Origin: Bathynomus jamesi
Lineage: Eukaryota > Arthropoda > Malacostraca > Isopoda > Cirolanidae
Reading direction: 5' to 3'
Length of the DNA stretch: 64,000 nt
Assembly (NCBI GenBank): GCA_023014485.1
Contig: JAJOZX010003215.1
Coordinates: forward strand, 1-64,000
Both the position numbers and the translations under genes were made by a program. How positions within the stretch are numbered: the stretch's first letter is position 1; each line of letters begins with the position of its first letter. The notes under the pieces were generated by a model that searched no databases, was not told the DNA's origin, and saw only the letters and a program-made list of their open reading frames with translations. This document shows, in pieces, positions 11,492 through 22,918 of this stretch.

Positions 11492-11954
11492 TAGTGGTGG
11501 ACGGATATCCGCACTTTGACTGCGGATATTATCTCTAAAAATTATGCAATTACAATTTAAATATCTTATAAAGTAGCTTATTAGGCCCAGTCATGCACAT
11601 TTTATGTAAAGCATTAATTAAATTATTAATGAACAAACAATATATAAACCTGAAAATATAAATATCTATCTGGTAACCCAGAAATTGAATGAAACTTGTT
11701 TCATTCAATTTTCTGTGGCTGAAACTCTTGAGAAAGTTATTATTTTTATCATAATGAAAACATTAATATTAATTTTAATTCTTATGCATTGCCTTTGCCT
11801 GCCATAATAGTAATATCACGAAATTTGAAAAATTGTCATATATTCATAATTCTATATTATATTGATAGATTAACTAAATATCCGTATCCGCGGATATTGA
11901 AATTAAAAATCCTCATCCGCAGATGTTGAAAAACTGACATCCGGTCCACCACTA
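11492..11954. mobile_element. hAT-like MITE, TAGTGGTGGAC family, copy 2
   Basis: About 463 bp bounded by TAGTGGTGGACGGATATC and its inverted partner ATCCGGTCCACCACTA. The interior closely matches the copies at 5350-5800 and 27187-27671, including the internal palindrome around gaaacttgtttcattc. It is again inserted in a (TA)n tract. Confidence 0.8.
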
Positions 11955-11980
11955 AATATATATATATATATTTTTTTTTT

Positions 11981-12164
11981 TTGATGAAAAGAATCACGAA
12001 TTTAAAAGGAAGCAGAGAGGTGCTAAGCGCTTTCATCTAATGACATCCTCGGGAACAAAGAAGGAAGCAAAGCTAAAAAAAAAAGGTTGTGTAATTCGTC
12101 ATTAGACGAAAGCGCTTGAGCACCACTCTGTTTCCTTTTCTTTCGTGGTTCTTTTCATCATCAA
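11981..12164. mobile_element. Foldback element with decayed hammerhead-like cores (family H2)
   Basis: An imperfect palindrome from gatgaaaagaatcacg to cgtggttcttttcatc. Its arms hold the motif cgctttcrtctaatgac, shared with 51022-51145 and 60992-61310. In intact copies this motif reads as CTGAGGA, a GTC/GAC stem and GAAA. Here one arm has CCGAGGA and the other has lost the CTGAGGA part, so it should be inactive. Confidence 0.6.
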
Positions 12165-12204
12165 ATATTATTCACATGTTACTTTCGTGAAATAATTTTA
12201 ATTG

Positions 12205-12247
<43 letters not shown>

Positions 12248-12261
12248 ATAATAATATATAT

Positions 12262-12307
<46 letters not shown>

Positions 12308-12320
12308 CACACCACACACA
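12205..12320. repeat. Compound (AT)n and (AC)n microsatellite
   Basis: An (AT)n tract with a few interruptions changes into (AC)n at about 12263, directly upstream of a mariner-type foldback. Confidence 0.9.
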
Positions 12321-12884
12321 CCGGGTGTCCGAGAATTATCTGTACAATTTTTGGCTGTTATTAAAAGTCAACCATGAAGTTTAGAAATTCCAGTGTTGTC
12401 CCATTTTACAGAGAATCTCTAAATTTTTTGATACCACGTTTTGTGACAAGTTTTTTTAGAAATGTACGCGGGTGATAGACATTGATGATTTAAAAGCAAG
12501 AATCACAGCTGCTATTGAGCGAATTGATGTGATATGCTGCAGCGTACATGGCAACATTTGGAGTATCGATTGGATGTTTTGCGAATCACTAATGTGCACA
12601 TATCGAATGTTTGTAACAACGTTACTTTAATAAAAGAAACTTTTGAAAATACAGATTCTAAATAATCTTGTTTAAGAATTTTACGTGTTATCAAGAATTT
12701 TATTAAAAGATGAAATTGTACAGATAATGTTCGGACACACTGGAATTTCTAAAAACTTGTCAAAACTTGGTATCAGAAAAACTTAGAGATTCTCTGTAAA
12801 ATGGGACAACACTGGAATTTCTACACTTCATGGTTGACTTTAATAACAGCAAAAATTGTACAGATAATTCTCGGACACCCTGTA
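12321..12884. mobile_element. Mariner-type foldback, GGGTGTCCGAGAATTATC family
   Basis: Long terminal inverted repeats (about 110 bp) begin GGGTGTCCGAGAATTATC and end GATAATTCTCGGACACCC, next to TA. A second inner copy of the same repeat (near 12720-12840) shows an internal duplication. No transposase is readable. It fits a non-autonomous Tc1/mariner element. Confidence 0.75.
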
Positions 12885-12924
12885 TATATACCAACAAGGA
12901 AAATTGGAAAAATATTCCAAGGTC

Positions 12925-12954
12925 TTCCGCGTAGTCACAGTAACACCTCGTCAG
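12925..12954 (-). ncRNA. Hammerhead-like ribozyme core, 5' end of Penelope-like element (degenerate)
   Basis: On the minus strand the sequence reads CTGACGA, a GTGT/ACGC stem II, then GGAA where GAAA is expected. Penelope-like elements are known to carry hammerhead motifs in their terminal repeats. The substitution in the GAAA box suggests loss of activity. Confidence 0.5.
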
Positions 12955-14410
12955 GACATGAAGGAAAAAAGCAAGAAGAGAAAATAGTATATGTACAGCG
13001 TAAACAAAATATGAGGAATTAGCAAAAAGTTAATAAGTGCAGTTAAAGGCAAAAGGTATTTTAACAAGAAGTAGTAAATAAAGAACATCAAAACTAACCA
13101 GTTTTGAAATTAGGATCATTACGAAACTTCAGGAGTTCGTTAATAAGATCCATATTATTTTCTATGTGGGATTCAGAAATAGATCCAACTAAAGGACTCT
13201 TAATAAATTGCTAACCATTTCGATTGCTTATAGTTATGGAGTTAAAGGGTCTCATGGGATTAAGTTTGTTTTGTGTACTAGACTATATATAAATAAGTAA
13301 TGTGAGATTGATAGTTAGAAACATCTTGTAAAGTCGGTATAATTATTTCTGTAATTTCATCTTTTTATTAAACATTTTGTTAACATCCTCCAATGTATTT
13401 CTGTGTAGAGGTTTGTAGGTATTACGTACGTACATTGTGTGTGTGTGTGTGTGTACCCACCCCTTCAAGTCTCTACTGACTGACTACGTGTTTGAATTTC
13501 TGAAAGATAAGTTTTCCGATTATTCATTCCCTGTTGAACACAACTCTCTTATTGAATTAAACTGCATCAAAGGTTGTAAATCAGTTTGAAAATAAGTTTC
13601 ATGCTATGAGTAATTCCCTCTTACCCGTCTAACCTAATTTATATATGGAATATTTTTAAAGTAGAGTTTTGCGCACGTGGTACCGGTATATAAGATGTCA
13701 TATACCTTTGGTCCCCTAGTTTGGATGTTCATGAATTCCTTGATAGGTTCATTAATTTAGTTCCGCCTTTAAAATTTACTGTTGGAAAATAAAATAATGA
13801 TGGATACTTAGCATTTCTGGATCTAAAAATTCGTAGATGCGCAAAATCAATTCAAATTTGAAGCCTGCTAACAATAACTTTTATGTTCATTTTTAGTCTG
13901 ACCATCACCTCTCTATAAAATCTTTGATTTTTCTTGTTTCTCAGAGTGTTAAGAGTCGTTAGTCCTGATTTTTCTATTCGTTATGCAATATTATGAACAT
14001 TGGTATTAAACTATGTTGTCATATTCCATTCCTAGAAAATTGTTTAAGCAAAGCTAAAAAAAAGGTAGTATAATTGAAAAGGATTTTGAAGTTAAAAATA
14101 TCCTTGCTTACTTTAGCACGTAATTTTAAACATTTTCGACCTTCCTTAGAACAGTTGGCATTAACGTAGTTTAAGAATAAAGTAGTTAAATCTCGTCTAA
14201 TAAAGAACAGGCCAGATAAAGAGCTGGCTGTGTCTACTCTATTGGATGTAAACAATGTGACTTATTTTTATGTACTGTAGTTAGTTAAACTCGAAAAATT
14301 TAGACGTCAGCGTAAAACAGCATAACCACGATCGCAGGACGGCAAATAATACTAATGTATTGTTTAACCAACTGTGAATTGCAATCATAGTATTAACCCA
14401 TTAGTGCCCA

Positions 14411-14498
14411 TTGGTAGAATTTCCTACCGCCAAATTGTTTGTCATTATTGCAAAAGTGATGCAATAACGACAAACAAATATGGCGGTAGGAAATTCTA
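14411..14498. mobile_element. Short hairpin MITE
   Basis: An 88-bp hairpin with arms TAGAATTTCCTACCGCC and GGCGGTAGGAAATTCTA, the apex near cattattgcaaaagtgatgc. It is nested in the Penelope-like remnant and has no coding content. Confidence 0.75.
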
Positions 14499-14650
14499 AC
14501 AGTTCAGGGATGTTAACATGGACCACATCTTTTAAAATACCTTATGACTTTTATTAGTTAATTTGTTAGTTAACTCGTTAATTTTTTGCTAATTCTTCCT
14601 ATTTTGTTTACACTACAGTATTTCGGCTTCTTTCACTTTCCCTTCATTCC

Positions 14651-14680
14651 CTGACGAGGTGTACTGTTGAATATACGAAA
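14651..14680 (+). ncRNA. Hammerhead-like ribozyme core, 3' end of Penelope-like element
   Basis: CTGACGA is followed by GTGTA, an 8-base loop, TATAC (five pairs with one G-U) and GAAA. This is the CUGANGA-stem II-GAAA core of a hammerhead. Stems I and III were not verified. The partner at 12925-12954 is on the other strand. Confidence 0.55.
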
Positions 14681-14842
14681 GTATAAAAGTATAAAAGTGG
14701 TATATTCATTTTTTTTAGTTGGAGGTACGAGTAAAATAAAAGGTGAAAGGACACGTAAAAACATCCACTTTTCTTAGTAATTACAGTATATGCACCTGGT
14801 GGTAGTTCCCTGCGTCACACACTTCACACCAAGGTCAAGCTG

Positions 14843-14844
<2 letters not shown>

Positions 14845-14876
<32 letters not shown>
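14845..14876. repeat. (AC)n microsatellite
   Basis: About 15 uninterrupted AC units immediately before the left arm of a foldback element. Confidence 0.9.
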
Positions 14877-14879
<3 letters not shown>

Positions 14880-14885
14880 TTATTA

Positions 14886-16085
14886 AATTAATATGTAACT
14901 GCATATAATATTGAGAACATCTTTTATTTTAATGTTTATATTGGTTTTTCATGTTCTTTTAGAATAAATAAAAATATGGCGCTTGGAAAAATGTTACTGA
15001 CTGTGAAAGGGGCATGATAGTAGGAGCCCGTTTGGTTGGTGTCTCAATATTAAAAGTCGCGTGATTGTCCCTGCACCTTGAGGAACAGTCCCACAGTTAT
15101 GAATACATGGAAAGAAATTAAAAAAAAGCTACACCACATAAGCGCAGAATTGTTTCCCATTATTGTCCCCACTCCAAATTCATTAGAACTTTGGTACTGG
15201 TTGGTGTTAAAATAGGCTTTACTACAGTTCCCATAACATAGTTATGACTGACACTGGTCTTTGCGGACTATTGTTAAATTTTGAACAAAAAAATTTTGAT
15301 GCAACAGTCTTTGATTGATTCTTCACAGCTCATAATTATCATATAAGGTTCTTCTGTCGCATTCTGTCAGTGTTGCTTTACGCTCACTATATTCTTTATT
15401 TGATTTTCTTTTTTTATTATTTTTGCATGTATTCAGGACTGTTCCTCGAGATACAGGAGCAATTATGTGACTTTTATTACTGAAACATCAACCAAACGGG
15501 CTCCCACTATCATGCCCTTTTCACTAGTGATGGGACGATTAATCGGAATCGAGAATCGGAAGAATCGAGCATTTTTCAGGAATCGGAATCGGAATCGAGA
15601 GAATTGTACCATGATTTCCGATTCTTAAAACGATTCTTTAACTTTTAATTGAACCAGTTTTGCAATGTAAACTTTAAAATTTAAATGAAAGAGGATAACA
15701 AATTTTATTTTTTTGTATTGTAGCTATACATTAAAACATGTATATCCATGATGTGTAATCAAGATTAAAATGAATTGTTACAACTTACAGTTGATTTTTA
15801 TTTTTAAACCAATCTTTTATAATTATATTACCATACTCATAATGTAAATAGTTAATCTTACCAGAGTAAAAATGACAATTTCCAGAAAAACAAGTATAGA
15901 ATTATATTTAAAAATATTGAGAATCGGAATCGAGAATCGTATCGGAATCGAGACTTTTTAGTGGTATCGGAATCGGAATCGTTAAAAATTTTGGTATCGT
16001 CCCATCACTACTTTTCACATCTTTTCCAAACGCTATATTTTTATTTATTTTGATGTTCTCAATATTATATGCAGTTACATATTAA
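14886..16085. mobile_element. Foldback element interrupted by a hAT MITE
   Basis: Left arm (taactgcatataatattgaga, then the motif with ggggcatgatagtaggagcc) is inverted on the right (ggctcccactatcatgccc, then tctcaatattatatgcagtt). The right arm is split by the element at 15525-16010. Removing that insertion restores continuous complementarity, so the foldback is the older element. Confidence 0.75.
15525..16010. mobile_element. hAT MITE with 8-bp target duplication
   Basis: Inverted ends TAGTGATGGGACGAT and ATCGTCCCATCACTA enclose about 486 bp with repeated ATCGGAATCGGAATCG. The flanks cttttcac at 15517-15524 and 16011-16018 are identical, the 8-bp target duplication typical of hAT transposons. 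Insertion into the right arm of the older foldback is therefore directly visible. Confidence 0.9.
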
Positions 16086-16145
16086 GTCAATAAAGTACAT
16101 AACTCCATTAATGATATCAGAAAATACAGCACCGAAAATGCGTGA

Positions 16146-16221
16146 TGATACACACAAAACGTAACCTAACCTTTCTATGCAGCATTAGCAGAAAGGTTAA
16201 GTTAGGTTTTGTTTGTATCAC
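16146..16221. mobile_element. Short hairpin element
   Basis: About 76 bp with arms gatacacacaaaacgtaacc and, inverted, gttaggttttgtttgtatc around agcattagc. Non-coding, MITE-like. Confidence 0.65.
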
Positions 16222-16264
16222 CAATTTGACACTGGCTGAGTTTGTCAATTTATAAATTGCCTAA

Positions 16265-16266
<2 letters not shown>

Positions 16267-16312
<46 letters not shown>

Positions 16313-16322
16313 TTTTTTTTTT
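16267..16322. repeat. (AC)n, (AT)n and T-run
   Basis: About 17 AC units, then a short (AT)n tract and a T homopolymer, directly upstream of a Helitron. Confidence 0.9.
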
Positions 16323-16338
16323 TTTATTTATTATATTT

Positions 16339-16751
16339 TCGCCTTTCTGTCTGTCTGTCTGTCCTTTATGCAAACGCAAACCGTTTGACAGAGCTACTAA
16401 ATTTGGCACGGGAACCTCTTATGGGATGAAGAATGTCAACACAGAGTCGATCAGCCTGTCTGTTTGTATTACGGGCGGCAATGTGAAGCTCAAGATTTTC
16501 ATGACTGTTCTTTTCTAGTTTTATTGACCAGATATCTGATCAGATTCAGAAATCTTGACACAATGTGAAGCTCAAAATTTTCACGGCTGCGTTCTTTTCT
16601 GTAGTTTAGCCTGTCTTTGTGAAATTTATCCCGGGCAGTAATGGGGGTTGGGGTAAGTGGGGGAGGGGGTTAACCCCCAAGTTGCATAAAGGGGGTGAGG
16701 GGGTTTTGGGGGCATTCAGTTAACCCGGGAACGCCGGGTACCTCACCTAGT
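16339..16751 (+). mobile_element. Non-autonomous Helitron, copy 1
   Basis: Begins TCGCCTTTCTGTCTGTC and ends with a hairpin (ACCCGGGaACGCCGGGT) a few bases before CTAG followed by T. That is the Helitron arrangement: 5' TC, 3' hairpin, CTRR end. No inverted terminal repeats and no coding capacity. A close copy is at 17112-17568. Confidence 0.8.
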
Positions 16752-16757
16752 CTATTA

Positions 16758-17106
16758 TACAGGGTGTCCCTAAAGTCTGGACACACAGGAAATATCACTA
16801 ACTATAACTAACTATATGTTATTATTATTATTATTATTATCATCATTATTATCTTAAATTCATGCAACTGAGGCCTAAGGTAGGCCCACATCGAATCAGC
16901 AACCCTGAGGTAGGACCAAATAGGACCTCCAAGTCCATAACTTATGGACTTGGAGGTCCTATTTGGTCCTACCTCAGGGTTGCTGATTCGATGTGGGCCT
17001 ACCTTAGGCCTCAGTTGCATGAATTTAAGATAATAATAATAATAACATATAGTTAGTTATAGTTAGTGATATTTCCTATGTGTCCAGACTTTAGGGACAC
17101 CCTGTA
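16758..17106. mobile_element. Near-perfect 349-bp palindrome, CAGGGTGTCCCTAAAG mariner-type
   Basis: The arms run from TACAGGGTGTCCCTAAAG to CTTTAGGGACACCCTGTA with a centre at the inverted ttatggacttggaggtcc. They appear identical except for the length of the TTA/TAA triplet run. The element lies between two Helitron copies, with TA flanks. Confidence 0.85.
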
Positions 17107-17111
17107 TATTT

Positions 17112-17568
17112 TCGCCTTTCTGTCTGTGTCTGTTCTTTATGCAAGCGCAAACCGTTTGACCTAGAGCTACCAAATTTGGCACGGGAACCTCTTATGGGAT
17201 GAAGAATGTCAACACAGAGTCGGTCAGCCTGTCTGTTTGTATTACGGGCGGCAATGTGAAGCTCAAGATTTTCATGACTGTGTTCTTTTCTATAGTTTTA
17301 TTGACCAAATAATTGAACCGACAGTAATTATTTGGTCGGGGGGTTTTGGGGGATATCTGATCATCAGATTCAGAAATCTTGACAATGTGAAGCTCAAGAT
17401 TTTCACGGCTGCGTTCTTTTCTGCAGCTTAGCCTGTCTGTGAAATTTATCCCGGGCAGTAATGGTGGAAGGGTGGGAGAGGGGGTTAGCCCCCAAGTTGC
17501 ATAAAGGGGGTGAGGGTTTTTTGGGGGGCATTCAATTAACCCGGGCAACGCCGGGTACCTCACCTAGT
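17112..17568 (+). mobile_element. Non-autonomous Helitron, copy 2
   Basis: Same 5' TCGCCTTTCTGTCTG start and the intact 3' hairpin ACCCGGGCAACGCCGGGT before CTAGT. It lines up with copy 1 through most of its length but keeps some segments that copy 1 lacks. The minus-strand open frame over it is a composition artefact. Confidence 0.82.
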
Positions 17569-19402
17569 ATATACACACACACACACACACGCACACACAC
17601 ACGCTATTAAAGTCTCAGATTAAGTTCGCAAATCATTGTCCTGTACATACTGTCTAGGATCAATCTATTAACTTGGTTTATCAGCATTGAAAGCGACAAT
17701 GCTTTGGTTTATCTTATTCAAATGAGCCGTCCAGTCCATTGTTCTTATACGTGCGCTTGTCCTTCGTTCGCATTGAAGACACTCCTGAGGCTTGCTCTAC
17801 ACAAACTGTCAAGAACTCTAATTGCAAGCCTTCCGTTTATGCAGGATCTGTTTGTTGTTTGAGTGTCTGTATGAAGGTAATGATTAATTTTTGTAATATG
17901 GCAATTGGACGAGACTTATTACAAAATATGAGAAACTTGCGTAGCACACACGCATAAAAATGTCCTTAAAATAAGTAAATACAGGTACGCTAACTAACAC
18001 TTAAATATTTAGTGCAAACACGGATCAGTTGGATCAACCACGGTAGAGTTGGATTAACCATATATGTCGAGTTGTTTTAAATCAAAGATTTTTGGTCGTG
18101 TACTCCATCCAAAACTGTTTAATACCCTGTTGAAGGAACTACGAAATCGGAAAAATATTGGACCTATACCCATCGGATCGCGAGACCATAACATCGACAC
18201 ACAAAAAAATTAACAACCTTACCCGTGCTATCATCATAGTTTATTCTAACCCACAGTATGATACTCACGTTCTATCGATAGAACGTCAAATCGATCAGAT
18301 GCAATCCCGAAAATGTATTTAATTAACTTTATAAAAATCAGCCTGACAATTCCGTCAGGCCAATTTATGTCTCCGTCAGGCCAAATATGTTGAGGAACAT
18401 TCAAAGAAACCTGCTTTTTCGTTTACACAAACATGTTTTGAGATTGGTGGGAATCATTTGGAACAAATAAAAAAAATAAATGTTTTTTCTATGATGCCTG
18501 ACTTTATGAACACCCTGTATATTAAAACAAAAACCTTTATTCAGAAAAAATATAACTATAAAAGTTTACAATATTTTTCAATATTTAGATATCTGATATG
18601 GCATTAACATATTCACAGTATTCTTATCTAAATATGCCGTTGGAAGTATGGAAGCATTTTTGGCAAAATTAATAGGATTCAGTTTATATATTATTACGCA
18701 AAAGAGAAGTGAAAATAGCAAGTAATATTATAGCGAGTAGTAGTAATAATAATAATGAACAAAAAGTAAATTTTACACACACACACACGTATATAATAAA
18801 CAAAAAGTAAATTTTGTGTGCGTGTGTGTGTAGTATAATTTCACTTAACTATGCGAAATAAGCATATTTGAATTCTGGACTGGTCCTGACTGGTTCAAAG
18901 AGCTTGGATTGCATCATTACTTTTAATACAGTTAAAAAATTAACGTTTGTTTAATAACCGAAGGTTCGTTTTCATTTTAATAATAGTTTTGATGTCAATT
19001 TGTTTGTAAGTTTAAGGATACTTTTGCCTATTGTCACTGCAGTTTTGTCACATTTTATTAATTATGTGGCGTAGGCACTTAATTTCGTTTAACTTTCATA
19101 CGTCTCACCAGTGAAATTTTTGAGCGGTCACTACCTATGAACAAATGGAAAATCTTTATAGTGATAAAAATATATATCGGTGATTTTAACGTAGAACGTG
19201 CAATTGTTAATTGGACTATTGGTATATATTTTTATTTAATTTGTCCTTATATTTTGATTTTGCGTCATTGTTGTCGAGAATTTTAACTAATTTTTCTTCT
19301 ACCATTTTAGTTCCGCATTTTCTTAAAGATTATGTAGTGTATAGCTGCCATACGAATTATTTAAAAGTAATTGAAGCTGTCGATACAGAGTTTATAAGGG
19401 TA
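17569..19402. other. Exon-free sequence, (AC)n tracts and a MITE end
   Basis: Contains (AC)n at 17573-17602, a lone mariner-type end (gaacaccctgta, about 18508-18520), and (AC)n with a duplicated aacaaaaagtaaattt on either side near 18755-18815. No coding signal recognised. Confidence 0.6.
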
Positions 19403-19650
19403 AGCAGCGGAAGAAGGGGATAAGCTACATTATTGGCGAAATGTGTTTTCTGTTTGAAAAGACGGCTCATTCTTTCCTCTATCACCTCCAATTGGCAGAT
19501 ATCCCATTTTTTGACTGGAGACACTGTTTCCAGCCACAAAATGGGATATTTACCCATTGAAGGTGATAGAGGGAAGAATAAGCTGTCTTTACAAACAGGA
19601 AACAAACACATTTTGCCGTTTTGTCGCTTAGCCCTTTCTCCCGCTGCGCC
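19403..19650. mobile_element. Imperfect foldback element
   Basis: Arms pair gcagcggaagaaggggataa with the inverted ctttctcccgctgc, and the inner parts pair atatcccattttttgactgg with ccacaaaatgggatat. The overlapping open frames on both strands are by-products of the palindrome. Confidence 0.65.
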
Positions 19651-22521
19651 ACTCGTATATCATATCTAATTCATATTGATATTCGTAATTGTTCAAAAGA
19701 CAATACACAGAATAAAAGTACATTTTCAAGCGTAAATGACAGAATTTTAAGTATTACATCTTGAGAACTCCCAAATATGAGGCAGCGAGAGTTACCTTTC
19801 ATATCAGTAATTACAAACTTATTGCTATTGCTTCCTGCCTTTCAAAATTTTTATTCCTTTCAGCTAAATGATTGTATATGGACTAGCAGTTTGGTTTTAA
19901 AGGACTCAACGTAACAGATTTATGCAATTATGTATTGAAGGAAACTATATAAATACGTTAATAGTAATTCAACGATTTAAAGCTGTTTCTCGAATATAAG
20001 CGAGACAAGATAGAGTGAATCACAAATTTTATGTAAGAAATTAGAAAAAAAAATATTCCACTGTTATTACGAGTATTAATTATATTGAGATTTTGGTACA
20101 CTTTCCAAACTTTAACAGCTAAACGGGGGTAATGCGTTTTCGGAGTACAGTATTGGGATCTTCACGCGAAATTAGGAAAGACTTCTTGATATCTCCTTTG
20201 CTTATGTGATGTGTATGCTGATGACTCAGTTACTTCATTTAATGAGATCAAAATAGGATGTTGTATAGGTCAAGTTTTCCCAAACTGTGAGGCTCGGAGT
20301 TTCATCTTAGGCGCGATGTAATCAAATAAAGCCTTACAAATCTTGCGGAAGAGGCCTTTGTACGTAATATGGTGGTAATCCTCGTGTCACCTGATACCAA
20401 TATTTTTTTAATGAAGTATCAGGTCATTATTAGACAAATAAAAACGCGTTTAGTTGCCCTTTTTTTGTTTGGGTCAAATAAAGTAATGGTTAAAATACAA
20501 TAATTACTTTATCTAGTTGCCGAATGTATTTTGTTTGGTTTTATTTTGTTATAACAAAAAAAAAAAATTCAAAATGACAAAACCACGTTTAGTTAACGTC
20601 ATATCTGGTTAAAATATAGTAGTTTTAATTAGTTACCCTATTCTTTTCCTTTTTGTTATTGTACAACTTTATTATGAATGCTGGATAAACGCTAATATTT
20701 CCCAACGACGATAACCCTTAGATTCATCTATACATAATTATATTCCTGTCATAAAAGGTTAATATAAGTTGTTTTAGTTGAAAAAAAAAAGTGCATTTCT
20801 TTTTCTTGTAAATATTCATTTTTAAATGCAAAAATAAAAATTTTCACCTAAAAAAATTATTTAATAAAATTGTAAAGTAAAGCTGTAAATATCCAATTTT
20901 TAAAGCGCGTCTTTAACTCGTGATGGCTTAACGAGTTAAATACGCGGTACGTTGCGTCAAGGATCTTGGGGTGGTGGTGAGGGGAAACGGTTCGATTCCA
21001 GTTAATTTAAACAAATTGTTTAAACTAACATACACAAATTCCGCTCGATCAAATAAATATTTATTTACTACAAATTATTCTAAAAAAAAAATTTCACTTT
21101 GTCACAGGAAACAATTTTGTCGCAACCCATTTTTTTTGTTAGAGTGAACAAGACGTTTTTCTGCGTGTACACAGCCTTACGAGACATTCAGTTAATGGAG
21201 CTCGTAACATTTTAAAAAATTAGCTCATATACACACCATGTCTTCTAAGAATTCATTCAAAACGTACATTTTTTAAATGGATATTCACTTTCTTGCGTAT
21301 ATAAGCATTATTTAAAGGCGCATTATGTACAGTAGGTAAAACCCAATGATCGTTAAAATTTGCAAACGAGGCTCGTGTCTAAAAGGTTTGAGAAACGTTG
21401 CTATAAATATAAAGGATACATACCTTTACTCTTTCGGTTAAAAGTCTGAATTAAAAAAAAATTGTAGGAACTAAACGGTCTGTGGTTGCTCTTCGGTGTC
21501 ATTTATATTCCTTTGAAAAGATAAGATAATTATATATATATATACTGTATATATATATATATATATATATAATAAGGTTGCGGCAGAACCATAAAATTCC
21601 TTTATAATATACTTTAGAATGTTGCGCAAATGTTTTTCTAACAGTTGTAATTCGTGTATACAGATTTTACTGATTATCTTTCAATATAATTTGTTAAATG
21701 GATTTTAATATGATTATTTTAGTGATTTGTTAATTAATTTTATCATTTTGAGTAACGATTATTTCAAAAAGAAGAGAGAGAGAGAGTTTTTGGCGTTTTA
21801 AAAGTTAACCAATTATGTAAAAGCTTTTTTACAGTACGCCCTTGTAACCAACAGTATAACACCTTTTTGTCGGGGCATTTTGATATCCACAAACGGGTTC
21901 TTTCCTTTTATGATAGGCGTAAGATGCGCTTTATTTCAGTTTAAAATTATATAAATTAAAAACGGGATAACGTAGTAATAATCATGTAAATACATTGTGT
22001 GTGTGTGTGTTAGGTTAAATTAACAATAAATTAAAAGCCCCACCCCTAAATTACGAGAGTAAAAAATTAATAAACGTTTTTTAGTTTTTTAGGAAAAGCG
22101 AATGTGTTCATTCTTTCCCCGTCCACACTGTGTTTTGAGTAGAAATGGTGGTGTCTCGTGTATAGAGAATACTCGTAAATAAGTAGAACAAACAAACATT
22201 AATATCTAAAAAAGAAAGCTACGCAACAGTGTCTTAAGTCAAAAGGAGATAGCGAAATGTACTCAGATTAGTCCAATGCAAATAATTCAAAACTTAGTTA
22301 AGATAATTATTTTATCGAATCTATTCATCGGTCCTGACTTAGTCTCTTTTAAACTTTGGGTTTCATGTTATGAAAATGTTTGTAAACTCATCCAGCGTCG
22401 ATAGTGTTTTCAGTTATTATTATTATTGTTATCTGTAATTTCACTAAGAAAATTAATTTTCTGTCAATTTTTCATATATATGAATGAATTTCACAATTAA
22501 ACATTGAAATGATTAATGATG
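19651..22521. other. Exon-free AT-rich desert
   Basis: About 2.9 kb of AT-rich sequence with A and T homopolymers and one (AT)n tract at about 21531-21570. A B-box-like ggttcgattcc at about 20989 may mark a tRNA-derived SINE scrap. I see no zinc-finger or other coding frame. Confidence 0.6.
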
Positions 22522-22655
22522 CAAATCCACAAGGAAAAAAAATTATTCCAAGGCCTTTCTTGTATTCAGAAGTACACCTCGTCATTCCCTGACGAGGTGT
22601 ACTTCTGAATACACGAAAGGCCTTGGAATAATTTTTCTTTTTCCTTGTGGGTTGG
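22522..22655. mobile_element. Foldback with hammerhead-like core (family H1)
   Basis: A palindrome from ccacaaggaaaaa to ctttttccttgtgg. Its sequence matches the ends of the Penelope-like element at 12891-14705, with both arms meeting head to head and no body between them. The plus arm keeps an intact hammerhead-like core; the minus arm has substitutions in both conserved boxes. Confidence 0.7.
22589..22618 (+). ncRNA. Hammerhead-like ribozyme core in H1 foldback
   Basis: CTGACGA, stem II GTGTA/TACAC with five Watson-Crick pairs, loop cttctgaa, then GAAA. All positions of the conserved hammerhead core boxes that can be checked here are present. Stems I and III are not confirmed. Confidence 0.6.
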
Positions 22656-22734
22656 CATATATATGGTGAGTTAAAAGTCTTGCCTCAAAAGTATTGTGGT
22701 TATTTTTTAGACGACTTTTGACGTGTGTGTGTGT

Positions 22735-22918
22735 GTAGCTACCGTGTCTCGGTTGGTTGGTGACTGGACTTGTGTTAAAAAGGCCTGGGTTCGACTTCCA
22801 CCGCCTACCCGGTTGAAGTGGGCTCGAGCTCAGGTAATGCTCGCCAGAATGCGCTCCCAGCCCTCACCGTATGGGTGGGAAAATAATAGGTGTCCGGATG
22901 TTACGTGTTAGCTATATA
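22735..22918. repeat. Possible SINE-like repeat
   Basis: A GC-richer block with gggttcgacttccacc (B-box-like) ends in gtccggatgttacgtgttag. The end resembles tttccggatgttaactgtta near 48620, so the two may belong to one short interspersed family. Confidence 0.4.

Larger units (their letters stand above)
12891..14705 (+). mobile_element. Decayed Penelope-like element (reverse transcriptase and GIY-YIG)
   Basis: Three frames hold fragments in the order expected for a Penelope-like retroelement. An RT part with NLYMEYF is at 13636-13656. EFLDRFINLVPPLKFTVG and, after a stop, DGYLAFLDLKIRR follow near 13735-13835, then FYVHF and SPDFSIRY. A GIY-YIG-like VYSIGCKQCD is near 14232-14261, with a C-terminal DRRTANNTNVLFNQL near 14330-14370. 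Many stops and shifts show it is long dead. Both ends carry the hammerhead-like core seen in H1 foldbacks, in inverted orientation, as in terminal repeats of such elements. A small hairpin MITE (14411-14498) is nested in it. Confidence 0.7.

Noticed and set aside
17192..17563. 123-codon minus-strand frame
   Set aside because: It lies wholly in a Helitron copy and translates repeat sequence.
20930..21010. tRNA-like sequence with ggttcgattcc
   Set aside because: Only a B-box-like motif is present; no A box or cloverleaf could be traced.
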